Numbered from the stretch's first letter, positions 38,715-47,422 are shown. The stretch: DNA of 64,000 nt from Rhodoplanes sp. (GCF_013377085.1 NZ_JACAAX010000022.1:30370-94369); one strand, 5' to 3'. A program made the numbers and translations. Notes: generated by a model from the letters alone, not told the origin.

Positions 38715-38830
38715 GCTCTCTCCCCCCTTGTGGGGGAGAGGTGGAGAGGGGGGTGAGCCCCTCGACCGATCGCCGGCGGTGTACCCCTCTCCCTGTCCCT
38801 CCCCCACAAGGGGGGAGGGAACGCAAGAGC
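38715..38830. repeat. Dispersed GC-rich palindromic element (family C, copy 3)
   Basis: A 116 bp element. GCTCTCTCCCCCCTTGTGGG pairs with the far end CCCACAAGGGGGGAGGGAACGC...GAGC in part (CCCCCTTGTGGGGG versus CCCCCACAAGGGGG). GGTGTACCCCTCTCC pairs with GGAGAGGGGGG. It lies in the short space between two convergent genes and may serve as a two-way terminator. Confidence 0.75.
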
Positions 38831-38880
38831 CGCGAGCAATCCGTCTGCGCTTTCGCCTTCATGCCGTGGGCCGCCTCGCC

Positions 38881-41800
38881 TCACTCCGCTGCGGCCACGC
38901 GCAGGGCCTGCCACTGGGTGAGCTGGGCGCGGAGCTGGGCCGGGCGGACCGGCTTGTTGAGCATGCGGATGTCGAGCATGCGGGCGGTCTCGCGCACCTC
39001 GCGGGTGCGGTCGGCGGTGAGCAGGATGGCGGGCAGCGCCTCGCCGTAGCGTCCGCGCAGCGCGACGATGGCGTCGATCCCGTTGCCGGTGTCGAGATGA
39101 TAGTCGACCAGCAGCACGGTCGGCCGGCGGCCGGTTTGCTCCACCGCCGCCACGGCGCCGGCGAGGTCGGCCGCCTTGATCACGTCGCAACCCCAGCCGG
39201 TGAGCAGCGTCTCCATGCCGTCCAGGATGGTCGGCTCGTTGTCGATGCACAGCGCCAGCGAGCCGGTCAGTTGGCCGTGCGGCCGCACGGCGGCCGGCTC
39301 GCCCGGCTCGACGGCCGGGGCGACGGCGCGGGGCAGCGTCACCGAGAAGTGCGACCCGCGCCCGACCTCCGAGCGCAGCGCCACCGTATGGTCGAGCACC
39401 CGGGCGATGCGCTCGACGATGGAGAGGCCGAGGCCGAGCCCGCGGGCCACCTGGGCGCCGCGCTCGAGCCGATGGAACTCCTCGAAGATCGCCTGCTGGC
39501 TCGCCGCCGCGATGCCGATGCCGGTGTCGTGGACCTCGATCCGCACTTGGTCGCCACAGCCGCGGCAGCCGACCAGCACGCGGCCGTGCTCGGTGTACTT
39601 GATGGCGTTGGAAACGAGATTGCGCACCAGCCGGCGCAGCAGGCGGCGGTCGGAGCGCACGGCGCGGCGCGAGTGCACGAAGGTGAGGCGGAGGTTCTTC
39701 TCGCGGGCGAGCGGGGCGAACTCGACCTCGAGCTGGCGGAACAGCTCGTCGATGGCGAAGCTGCTGATCTCCGTCTTCATCACCCCGGTGTCGAGCCGCG
39801 ATATGTCGAGCAGCGCGCCGAGGATTTCCTCGACGGCCTCCAGCGAGGCGTCGACATTGCCGGCGAGCCTGGCCTCTTCGCCGCCGCTGCTGCCCTGCCG
39901 CTCGACCAGGCTGGTGACGTAGAGGCGCGCCGCATTGAGGGGCTGGAGGATGTCGTGGCTGGCCGCGGCGAGGAAGCGGGTCTTCGAGAGATTGGCGTTC
40001 TCGGCCGCGGCCTTGGCGTCGGCGAGCTCGGCATTGAGCCGCTCCAGCTCGGCGGTGCGCTGCCGCACCCGCCGCTCGAGCTCGTCATTGGCGCGCTCGA
40101 GCGCCTCGGCGGCCTCGACGCTCGGGGTGATGTCGGTCAGCGTCACCACGACGCCGCCGCCCGGCATCTGGTTGACCCGCACCTCGATGACGAGGCCACG
40201 GCCGGTGAATCGCTCCAGGAACGGCTCGCCGCTCGCCGTGTAGCGGGCCGCCCGCTCGCGCACCAGCGCGTCGACCTCGCCCATCCCGAACGCGCCCTTG
40301 GCGGCATTGAAGCGCAGCACGTCGTCGAGCGTGGTGCCCACCCGCACCAGCGTCGGCGGCAGGTCGAGGAGCTCGCCGAACTGGCGGCTCCAGCACACCA
40401 GCGCCATCTCCTTCGAGAACACGGCGATGCCCTGGCGGACATGGTCGAGCGCGGTCTGCAGGATCTCGCGGTTGTAGTGAATCGCCGCGTTGGCGTCGTC
40501 GAGCAGCTTGAGGGCCGCCTTGGTCGACATCAGCCGCTTGCGCAGAAGGAGCGAGAGCACGAGGCGCGAGGAGGCGGCGCCGATCGCCGAGGCGAGCAGG
40601 TGCTCGGCATGCTGCAGGAGCTGGAAATCGGCCTCGTGCTTGGGATCGAGGGTGATGCGCCGCGCCGCCGCGAAGGCCTCGAAGGCGGTGCGGGTGCGCT
40701 CCTCGCCGAGATAGCGGGCGACCGTCGCGGTGAGCTCCTCGACCGTGGCGGCCGAGCGCCACAGCCGGAAGCTCGGGGCCGCCGGGCTCAGCCGCGAGGG
40801 AACGAAGATCTCGGCCTGCAGCCGCTCGATCGCCGAGGGGGCGTGGCGCAGCGACACTGCCACATAGGCGAACAGGTTGAGGGCGAGGCTGACGGCGACG
40901 CCGTGCACCAGCGGCGGCAGGTCGAGCCCGAGCAGCGCCTGCGGGCGCAGCAGCGCGAGGCCGAACGGCCCGTCGGTGAGAATGCTGCGCTCGATCATCC
41001 CGGCGTCGACGAAGCTCGGCAGCAGCAGTGTCCAGATCCAGGCGAGAAAGCCCACCACCATGCCGGCGACGGCGCCGCGCGCGGTCGCCTGCCGCCAGAA
41101 CAGGCCGCCGAAGAAGGCGGGGGCGAGCTGGCTGATCGCCGCGAACGACAGCAGGCCGATCGAGGCGAGCTGCGCCAGCCCGGCCGAGCGGTGATACAGA
41201 TAGGCGAGCAGCAGCAGCGCCACGATGGCGAAGCGGCGCACCCGCAGCAGCAGGGCGCCGACATTGTCCACCGTGCCGATCAGCGCGCCGCGCCGCCGCA
41301 GCACCAGCGGCACCATCAGATCGTTCGAGACCATGATGGCCAGCGCCACCGATTCGACGATCACCATGGCGGTTGCGGCCGACAGGCCGCCCACGAAGGC
41401 GACCAGGGCCAGCACCTTCGAGCCGGCGGCGAGCGGCAGCGCCAGCACGTACATGTCGCCGTCGACCGTGCCGTTCGGGAAGGTCAGCAGACCGGCCAGC
41501 GCGATCGGCACCACGAACAGGTTGATGAGGACGAGGTAGAGCGGAAACAGCCAGGCGGCGCGGCGGACCTCGGCCTCGCTGTTGCTCTCCACCACGGCGA
41601 CGTGAAACTGACGCGGCAGCAGCAGGATCGCGAAGGCCGACAGCAGCGTCATGGTGACGAAGGTCGAGAAGCCCAGCTCGCCGGTGAGGACGCGGGCGAC
41701 CTCCGGCCGCTCGACGGCGCGGGCGAACAGAGCGCCGGGGCCGCCGAACATCGCGTAGGTGACGAACACGCCGACCGCCAGGAAGGCGAACAGCTTGACC

Positions 41801-42402
41801 ACCGACTCGGTCGCCACCGCCAGAATCAGCCCGTCCTGGTGCTCGGTCGCGTCGATGTGGCGGGTGCCGAACAGGATGGCGAAGGCCGCCATCGACAGCG
41901 CCACCACCAGGGCGATGTCGCCGAGCATCGCCTCGGCGCCCTGGGTGCCGGGGTCGATCTCGGCCAGGATGGTGCCGAGCGAGGACGACACGGCCTTGAG
42001 CTGCAGGGCGATGTAGGGGATCGTCCCGGCGATGGCGATCACGGCCACGATGGCGGCGACCGCCTGGTTCTTGCCGTGCCGGGCGGCGATGAAATCGGCG
42101 ATCGAGGTGATGTTCTGGCCCTTGGCGAGGCGGACGATCCGGGTCAGCAGCGGGGAGGCGAGGCCGATCACCAGGATCGGGCCCACATAGATGGCCAGGA
42201 AGTCGAAGCCGGACCGCGAGGCCAGCCCGACCGAGCCGAAGAACGTCCAGGACGTGCAATAGATGGCCAGCGACAGCGGATAGATCAGCCGCGACCGCTG
42301 GCGCCGCGCGCGCGCGCGGGTCCGGTCGCCCCAGCTCGCCACCAGGAACAGCATCCCGATGTAGCCGAGCGCGACCGCGACTGCGACCCAGCCGTTTGGC
42401 AC
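38881..42402 (-). CDS. SSS-fused hybrid sensor histidine kinase, CrbS/MxtR-like
   Basis: A 1173-residue protein. Residues about 1-500 form a sodium:solute-symporter (SSS/SLC5) domain with about 13 membrane helices (for example YGYIGMLFLVASWGDR-like and GSVGLASRSGFDFLAIYVG). After a linker come a PAS region, the histidine phospho-acceptor box HDILQPLNAARLYV (His about 816), the ATPase domain (NLVSNAIKYTEHG, G box DTGIGIA) and a C-terminal receiver domain with phospho-Asp near 1097 in VLLVDYHLDTGNG. This is the NahK/ErcS/CrbS architecture, which senses or transports acetate-like solutes. A LuxR response regulator lies convergently with only a palindrome between, so the two form a likely two-component pair. 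Confidence 0.9.
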   Translation of the reverse strand: MPNGWVAVAVALGYIGMLFLVASWGDRTRARARRQRSRLIYPLSLAIYCTSWTFFGSVGLASRSGFDFLAIYVGPILVIGLASPLLTRIVRLAKGQNITSIADFIAARHGKNQAVAAIVAVIAIAGTIPYIALQLKAVSSSLGTILAEIDPGTQGAEAMLGDIALVVALSMAAFAILFGTRHIDATEHQDGLILAVATESVVKLFAFLAVGVFVTYAMFGGPGALFARAVERPEVARVLTGELGFSTFVTMTLLSAFAILLLPRQFHVAVVESNSEAEVRRAAWLFPLYLVLINLFVVPIALAGLLTFPNGTVDGDMYVLALPLAAGSKVLALVAFVGGLSAATAMVIVESVALAIMVSNDLMVPLVLRRRGALIGTVDNVGALLLRVRRFAIVALLLLAYLYHRSAGLAQLASIGLLSFAAISQLAPAFFGGLFWRQATARGAVAGMVVGFLAWIWTLLLPSFVDAGMIERSILTDGPFGLALLRPQALLGLDLPPLVHGVAVSLALNLFAYVAVSLRHAPSAIERLQAEIFVPSRLSPAAPSFRLWRSAATVEELTATVARYLGEERTRTAFEAFAAARRITLDPKHEADFQLLQHAEHLLASAIGAASSRLVLSLLLRKRLMSTKAALKLLDDANAAIHYNREILQTALDHVRQGIAVFSKEMALVCWSRQFGELLDLPPTLVRVGTTLDDVLRFNAAKGAFGMGEVDALVRERAARYTASGEPFLERFTGRGLVIEVRVNQMPGGGVVVTLTDITPSVEAAEALERANDELERRVRQRTAELERLNAELADAKAAAENANLSKTRFLAAASHDILQPLNAARLYVTSLVERQGSSGGEEARLAGNVDASLEAVEEILGALLDISRLDTGVMKTEISSFAIDELFRQLEVEFAPLAREKNLRLTFVHSRRAVRSDRRLLRRLVRNLVSNAIKYTEHGRVLVGCRGCGDQVRIEVHDTGIGIAAASQQAIFEEFHRLERGAQVARGLGLGLSIVERIARVLDHTVALRSEVGRGSHFSVTLPRAVAPAVEPGEPAAVRPHGQLTGSLALCIDNEPTILDGMETLLTGWGCDVIKAADLAGAVAAVEQTGRRPTVLLVDYHLDTGNGIDAIVALRGRYGEALPAILLTADRTREVRETARMLDIRMLNKPVRPAQLRAQLTQWQALRVAAAE

Positions 42403-42602
42403 GAACGCCTCCTGGGGCCGGGGCGGGTGGCGCCGGCCAGCCGAAAGGTCAGCATAACCGGCCCGGGCTTGTCCATCGGGGCGATGTTCTGCGGGAAACC
42501 GATGCGGCGGCGAGCGATAGTCGTTGCATTGCCGTTTGCGGGTCCGTACTTATGGGATAAATACTTACGATTATCGCACCCCGGATAGAGGGACGGGTCT
42601 GC

Positions 42603-43850
42603 ATGTCGATGAAGCCCTTCGAGCGCGCCGAAGCTCCTCCCGGGGGCAGCGCCAGCAACAGCCAACGAACGGTGCCGGCCATTTCCGACGCGCAACTCGC
42701 CAGCGTGCTCGACACTGCCGCCGACGGCATCATCATCATCGACGAGCGCGGGATCGTCCTCACCTACAACAAGGCGTGCGAGCACCTGTTCGGCTACACG
42801 GCGGTCGAGATGCTCGGCCGCAACGTCAACGCCATCATGCCGACCGGCCACTCGCGGGCGCATGACGGCTATATCGGCAACTACCTCTCCAGCGGGCACC
42901 GGAAGATCATCGGAATCGGCCGCGAGGTGATGGCCCAGCACCGGGACGGCACCATGATCCCGGTGCACCTGTCGGTCGGCGAGGCGGTCACCTCGGCCGG
43001 GCGGCAATTCATCGGCATCATGCGGGACCTGCGGGACCGCAACGAGAGCGAGCAGCGCCTCAACCAGCTCCAGGCGAATCTGGTGCGAATGGCGCGCGTC
43101 TCGGCGGTCGACGAGATGGGGGCGGCGCTCGCCCACGAGCTCAACCAGCCGCTGACCGCGTTGATGCTCTACCTCCAGGCGGTGGAGCGGTCATGCGCCA
43201 AGCAGGGCGCGGCGAACGCGATCCCGACCAGCGTGATGGCGATCCTGGAAAAGGCCGTCCACGAGGCGGAGCGGGCCGGCAGCATCATCCAGCGCATGCG
43301 CCAGTTCATCGAGAAGCGCGATCCGGTGCGGCGGCTGGTCGATTTAAACCCGCTGATCGAGGACGCGCTCGAGCTGACCATCCTGGGCAGCCCGCCGGGC
43401 ACCAGGATCATGCGCGACTTCGGCACCGAGCTGCCGCCCGTTCTGGTCGACCCGGTGCAAATCCAGCAGGTGGTGGTCAACCTGGTGCGAAACGCACTCG
43501 AGGCGATCAAGTGCTGCGACGTCCAGGTGGTGCGGCTGTCGACCAAGCGGGTCGCCGGCGGCGTCGCCATGAGTGTGCTGGACAGCGGCCCGGGCATCCG
43601 GCCGGAGGGCATCGGCGAGATGTTCAAGGCTTTTTCATCCTCCAAGAGCCATGGTCTGGGGCTCGGCCTTGCTATTTCGAAGTCGATCGCCCAGACCCAC
43701 GGCGGTGACCTCTCCGTCGATCCCGGCGGTGGCGGCGGGCGCGGCGCTTGCTTCACGTTGCTGCTGCCCTTGCCGGACGACGCGACGGCGGGCGCGACGG
43801 CAGAAACCAAGGACGGTACCAATGGGTCAGAACGCCACCGCGGCTGGTGA
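42603..43850 (+). CDS. fixL: Oxygen-sensing heme-PAS histidine kinase FixL
   Basis: A 415-residue cytoplasmic sensor. The heme PAS domain (about residues 30-145) keeps the proximal heme ligand: His87 in AHDGYIGNY corresponds to His200 of Bradyrhizobium FixL, and Arg107 in IGIGREV to Arg220, the residue that contacts bound O2. Positions matching Arg206 and His214 are Asn93 and Lys101. The kinase has His178 in AALAHELNQPLTA, N box NLVRNALEAI and G boxes DSGPGI and GLGLGLAISKSI. No membrane segments, unlike Sinorhizobium FixL. It autophosphorylates without O2 and passes phosphate to FixJ, encoded next with a 29 bp overlap. Confidence 0.93.
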   Translation: MSMKPFERAEAPPGGSASNSQRTVPAISDAQLASVLDTAADGIIIIDERGIVLTYNKACEHLFGYTAVEMLGRNVNAIMPTGHSRAHDGYIGNYLSSGHRKIIGIGREVMAQHRDGTMIPVHLSVGEAVTSAGRQFIGIMRDLRDRNESEQRLNQLQANLVRMARVSAVDEMGAALAHELNQPLTALMLYLQAVERSCAKQGAANAIPTSVMAILEKAVHEAERAGSIIQRMRQFIEKRDPVRRLVDLNPLIEDALELTILGSPPGTRIMRDFGTELPPVLVDPVQIQQVVVNLVRNALEAIKCCDVQVVRLSTKRVAGGVAMSVLDSGPGIRPEGIGEMFKAFSSSKSHGLGLGLAISKSIAQTHGGDLSVDPGGGGGRGACFTLLLPLPDDATAGATAETKDGTNGSERHRGW

Positions 43851-44457
43851 GATCCACATCATCGACGATGATCCGGCGGTTCGCGACGCCCTGTCGGTCG
43901 TCCTGACCCTGGAGGGCTACCACGTCACCACCTTCGCGGACGGGCACTCCTTTCTGGCCGCCGTGCGCTCCCGTGTTCCGGCCTGCATCATCCTCGATGT
44001 CCACATGCCGGGGCGGTCCGGCCTCGACATCCTCAAGGAGCTCAACGCCAAGAACTATCCGGCGCCGGTGTTCATCATCTCGGGGCAGGGCGACATCCCG
44101 ATGGCGGTCGAGGCGATCAAGAACGGCGCCTTCGACTTCATCGAGAAGCCGTTCGATGCCGAGACGGTGGTCAACCGGGTGCACGAGGCGATCGAGGCGG
44201 CCGGGCGGCGCCAGGCGCGCGCCGGGCTCGGCGAGACCCTCACCCAGTTCCCGGGCAGCGACCTGCTCACGGCGCGGGAGCGGGAGGTGCTGAACCTGAT
44301 CGCGGCCGGAGCCTCGAACAAGGAGGCCGGCCGCCAGCTCGGCATCAGCCCGCGCACCATCGAGGTGCACCGCGCCCGCATCATGGAGAAGCTCGGCGCC
44401 AAGAACGCCGCCGATCTGGTCCGTATCGTGCTGTCGGAATCGCCCCGTAATTCGTGA
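43822..44457 (+). CDS. fixJ: Response regulator FixJ
   Basis: A 211-residue regulator: receiver domain with phospho-Asp in CIILDVHMPGRSG, Thr/Ser in FIISGQGD and Lys in FIEKPFDA, then a LuxR-type DNA-binding domain (LTAREREVLNLIAAGASNKEAGRQLGISPRTIEVHRARIMEKLGA). The ATG at 43822 (AAGGAC upstream) begins inside fixL, giving a 29 bp overlap and coupled translation. Phospho-FixJ activates fixK and its own regulon under low oxygen. Confidence 0.94.
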   Translation: MGQNATAAGEIHIIDDDPAVRDALSVVLTLEGYHVTTFADGHSFLAAVRSRVPACIILDVHMPGRSGLDILKELNAKNYPAPVFIISGQGDIPMAVEAIKNGAFDFIEKPFDAETVVNRVHEAIEAAGRRQARAGLGETLTQFPGSDLLTAREREVLNLIAAGASNKEAGRQLGISPRTIEVHRARIMEKLGAKNAADLVRIVLSESPRNS

Positions 44458-44617
44458 CTCCCGCCCTTCCAGCCTGCTCCGGCATCGATCTCCGACGACC
44501 AACCGCTATCGGCTAAGTATTTTCACATAGCGTATACTACGAATTGAGAGGTGGGCCCAAGGCTCCAATCTTGGAAGATCGGCAGCTCGTGGGCTGCGAG
44601 CTGGCGGATGTCCCGAA

Positions 44618-44971
44618 ATGGCCGTGCATGTCGTCGAAGATGATCCCGGCGTGAGCGACTCGCTCGCGATCCTGCTGGAGTACCTGGGATTCGAGGTGGT
44701 GCGTCATGCCGATGCGGAGGACTTCTTCCGCAGCGCGCCGCCGACCGGCAAGGATATCGTCTTCGTCGACCTCATGCTGCCTGGCATCAGCGGGGCCGAG
44801 TTGATCCGGTGGCTGTCCAGCCTCAAGGATCCGCCCCGCATCGTCGCCATGTCGGGGCAGTCGCAGAACACCATCGACCTGCAGCTCCGCGGTATCGGCG
44901 CGACGAACGTCATCCGCAAGCCGCTGTCGCACGGTGCCATCACGCAGCAGCTCGCCGCCATCCGGCTGTGA
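44618..44971 (+). CDS. Single-domain receiver protein next to fixLJ
   Basis: A 117-residue protein consisting only of a receiver domain: acidic pair EDD at 7-9, phospho-acceptor Asp51 in FVDLMLPGISG, Ser79 in VAMSGQS and Lys101 in NVIRKPLS. All key residues are intact, so it can probably be phosphorylated. It has no output domain. It lies 160 bp after fixJ in the same direction. It could compete with FixJ for FixL phosphate, act as a phosphate sink or be phosphorylated by another kinase. S. meliloti FixT is a receiver-like FixL inhibitor, but it lacks the Asp, so this protein is a different case. Confidence 0.85.
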   Translation: MAVHVVEDDPGVSDSLAILLEYLGFEVVRHADAEDFFRSAPPTGKDIVFVDLMLPGISGAELIRWLSSLKDPPRIVAMSGQSQNTIDLQLRGIGATNVIRKPLSHGAITQQLAAIRL

Positions 44972-45324
44972 CGGCCTTCAGTGGGGGCTCGACGGGCGCC
45001 CACCGCCTCGAGGGCATCCCCTTACGGCGAAAGTCGAAGGCGTCCTGGGGTCTTGCCGGCGTAAGGTGGTCTTGACACAATTTTGCTGCAATGCGATCAC
45101 CAAACGAGGTAGAAAAGCACCGACTTGGCCTCCTCCGCAGGGCCCGAAACAGGCCTCGGAAAGGTCCTTTTCGACTCTCGCAAGTCACTGCAAAATCAGA
45201 TGTATTTGCGATAAGGGTTTCTCCGTAAGCATTCATGCCAGATTACGTGTCGGCAATCACCTCCGCTAATGTCCCATTGCGCTGCCGAGCGTTTCAACCC
45301 CCGGCTCGCCCGGCGAGGACCCCC
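44972..45324. other. Intergenic region upstream of the FixK-type gene
   Basis: 353 bp with lower GC around 45070-45240. It should hold the promoter of the FixK gene. TTGACA at 45072-45077 is not followed by a good -10 at the right spacing, and no FixK-type TTGA-N6-TCAA box was found. No gene is seen. Confidence 0.5.
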
Positions 45325-46053
45325 ATGAAGCCAGCCATCGCACCGCGGACCTATTCTGTTGCGGTCGAGTCGCCCTGCCGACTCCCGTCGTCCCATCGTC
45401 CCGCCCCGGTTCAGGCCGCGCTCCGCCGCGACGAGGAGCCGCAAGGCCAGCGTCAGCGGGTCGGCCAGCACGCCCATATCTTCCGTGAGGGCGATCGCGC
45501 CGACCGCATGTTCCAGCTCGTCGACGGCGCCGTCATGCTCTACAAGCTGCTGCCCGACGGGCGCCGCCAGGTGGTCGAGCTCCTCAGCGCCGGCGACGTG
45601 TTCGGCCTGTCGGCCCTGCCGGTCTACGATTGCTCCGCCGAGACCCTGGTCTCCTGCAACGTGATCGCCTACGAGCGCGCCGCCGTCGAGCACTCGCCCG
45701 AGCTGCTGCGCCGCCTCAGCTCCCATGTCCACGCCCAGCTCTGCGCCCTGCACGAGCACGCGGTGCTGCTCGGCCGCAAGTCGGCGCTCGAGCGGGTCGC
45801 CACCTTCGTGATGCATTGCGTGCCGGGCCGCGGCGGCTTCGACTGCGCCGGTCCGCGCTGCGGCGGCGACTCGGCGGTGGTCCGCCTCGGCATGACCCGC
45901 CAGGAGATCGCCGACTATCTCGGCCTCACGCTCGAAACCGTGTCCCGTGCCTTCTCCGAGCTGCGCCGTCGCGGCATCATCGCGATCGACAAGCAGGAAG
46001 AGGTCCGGGTGCACGACGTCTGCCGGATCTGCCAGCTCACCGGCGCGCACTGA
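45325..46053 (+). CDS. fixK: FixK-type Crp/Fnr transcriptional regulator
   Basis: A 242-residue regulator with the cyclic-nucleotide-binding fold (about residues 48-150, IFREGDRADRMFQLVDGAVMLYK) and a C-terminal helix-turn-helix (RQEIADYLGLTLETVSRAF, about 192-210). The recognition helix has the Fnr/FixK residues Glu204, Ser207 and Arg208 (ETVSR), which read TTGA half-sites. It lacks the N-terminal cysteine cluster of Fnr, so it should not carry an oxygen-sensing iron-sulfur centre. It has two unusual cysteine pairs, C174-x4-C179 and C233-x2-C236. The ATG at 45325 with GAGGA upstream is preferred over an upstream alternative. It lies downstream of fixLJ and is probably activated by FixJ. Confidence 0.88.
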   Translation: MKPAIAPRTYSVAVESPCRLPSSHRPAPVQAALRRDEEPQGQRQRVGQHAHIFREGDRADRMFQLVDGAVMLYKLLPDGRRQVVELLSAGDVFGLSALPVYDCSAETLVSCNVIAYERAAVEHSPELLRRLSSHVHAQLCALHEHAVLLGRKSALERVATFVMHCVPGRGGFDCAGPRCGGDSAVVRLGMTRQEIADYLGLTLETVSRAFSELRRRGIIAIDKQEEVRVHDVCRICQLTGAH

Positions 46054-46124
46054 CGCGCAGACGCGCGCGACGCTTTTCGGAGCGATCGTCCATCTCCTCC
46101 CCGGACGATCCTCTTCAACTCGAG

Positions 46125-46154
46125 GCGCCGTACCCTTGGTACGGCGCTTTTTTT
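46125..46154 (+). terminator. Rho-independent terminator of the FixK gene
   Basis: A perfect 10-bp stem GCGCCGTACC/GGTACGGCGC with a 3-base loop is followed by seven T. It lies 72 bp after the FixK stop codon. This is the strongest terminator in the window and separates fixK from the AbrB-family gene. Confidence 0.9.
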
Positions 46155-46254
46155 GACGGCGAGGTGTCGGCGCGGGGGCGCCATGCAGTCGCGGCGTGAC
46201 GGTCGCCAGCGGCCGCCCGCGTCTGCTATGACGGGACCTCACCGGCAGGACCCC

Positions 46255-47412
46255 ATGCAGAAGCCTACCCACGACTCGATGCGCCCGGACTCCGGCGCAA
46301 AGCGGCCGTCTCCCTCCTTCCTCAATCTCCTCGAGACCTTGGTCATCGGCGCGGTCGGTGCCGAGCTGTTCAATCTCGCCAACATCCCGGCCGCGTATCT
46401 CGCCGGCGCCATGGTGCTGGTCGCGATCGCCGCGCTCGCCGGCCGGCCGGTCGGCGTGCCGCGCCCGGTGGCGCGCTGCTTCTTCGTGGTCGTCGGCCTC
46501 TCGCTCGGCAGCGTGGTCAATCCCGAGTCGCTGCATGGCGTCGCGGCCTGGCCGATCAGCATCGCCGCGGTCGTGGTGGCGATGGCCTGCGTGACGCTCT
46601 CCACCATGTACTATCTCCGCCGCGTGCACGGCTGGGACACCATGACGGCGCTGTTCGCCGGCGTCCCCGGGGCGCTGTCGCAGGTGCTGGTTCACGCCGC
46701 CGAGGAGAAGTGTGACGTCCGCGGCATTGCGATCGTGCAGACCATGCGGGTCGTGATTCTGACCGTCGGGGTGCCGGCGCTGCTCGCGGCGCTCGGTCAG
46801 GGCGGTCCGACTCGCCTTGCGGTGGCGCCGTCGAGCCTGTTCGCGGCGCCGCTCGAGCTCGCCGTCATGGTGGCCGCGGCGGTCGCGGTCGCGGCATTGC
46901 TGCTGCGGGTCGGGTTTCCCGGGGGCCTGATGATCGGCCCGATGGCGGTGTCGGCGATTCTGCACGGCACCGGCCTCATCACCGTCACGCTGCCCATGTG
47001 GGCGATGATCGGCGGGATGGTCGGGCTCGGCGCGGTCAGCGGATCGCGTTTTACCAACACGCCACTCTTCATACTTTGGTCGTATCTCGGCGCCGCGCTC
47101 GGATCCTTCGCCGTCGCGATCGCGGTCTCCGGCGCTTTCGTCTTGGCGCTCGCGGTCGGGCTCGGCCTGCGTGTCGGCGATCTCACGGTCGCGTTCTCGC
47201 CGGGCGCGATCGACGCGATGATGGTGCTGGCGTTGGCTTTGCACATCGATCCGGTGTTTGTCGGCGCCCACCACATCGCGCGAGTGTTCGCTGTATCGTT
47301 TTCTTTGCCGTTGGTGATCCGATACATGTCGCGAAGGAGTGGACGACGAGAAGACCATTCGGATGTCAAGAAGACTGGACAATCAGGCGGTCCTGACAGT
47401 GACATGGATTGA
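46255..47412 (+). CDS. AbrB-family (duplicated AbrB) membrane protein
   Basis: A 385-residue membrane protein with about 10 hydrophobic segments. It matches the 'AbrB family/AbrB duplication' group of putative transporters once misnamed ammonia monooxygenases: repeated units such as [24 protein letters not shown] and [22 protein letters not shown]. The function is unknown; relatives are thought to be transporters or redox-linked membrane proteins. The ATG at 46255 (AGGAC upstream) is chosen, with ATG at 46228 possible. Its stop codon is inside the FixK box of ccoN. Confidence 0.78.
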   Translation: MQKPTHDSMRPDSGAKRPSPSFLNLLETLVIGAVGAELFNLANIPAAYLAGAMVLVAIAALAGRPVGVPRPVARCFFVVVGLSLGSVVNPESLHGVAAWPISIAAVVVAMACVTLSTMYYLRRVHGWDTMTALFAGVPGALSQVLVHAAEEKCDVRGIAIVQTMRVVILTVGVPALLAALGQGGPTRLAVAPSSLFAAPLELAVMVAAAVAVAALLLRVGFPGGLMIGPMAVSAILHGTGLITVTLPMWAMIGGMVGLGAVSGSRFTNTPLFILWSYLGAALGSFAVAIAVSGAFVLALAVGLGLRVGDLTVAFSPGAIDAMMVLALALHIDPVFVGAHHIARVFAVSFSLPLVIRYMSRRSGRREDHSDVKKTGQSGGPDSDMD

Positions 47413-47422
47413 CTTTCGTCAA
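47409..47422 (+). promoter_or_regulatory. FixK/Fnr box upstream of ccoN
   Basis: TTGACTTTCGTCAA, a perfect TTGA-N6-TCAA palindrome, centred 92.5 bp before the ccoN ATG. That leaves room for a class II promoter with the transcript starting about 41 bp further on. The box overlaps the TGA stop codon of the AbrB-family gene. Confidence 0.8.

Noticed and set aside
38728..42588. A 1286-codon open frame opposite the SSS-hybrid kinase
   Set aside because: It is a shadow of the kinase gene with biased composition and no motifs.
45072..45100. TTGACA as a -35 element before the FixK gene
   Set aside because: No acceptable -10 hexamer at 16-18 bp spacing, so no promoter is claimed.
45325..46053. Fnr-type oxygen-sensing iron-sulfur cluster in the FixK-type protein
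   Set aside because: The N-terminal cysteine cluster of Fnr is absent; only isolated cysteines precede the ligand-binding fold.
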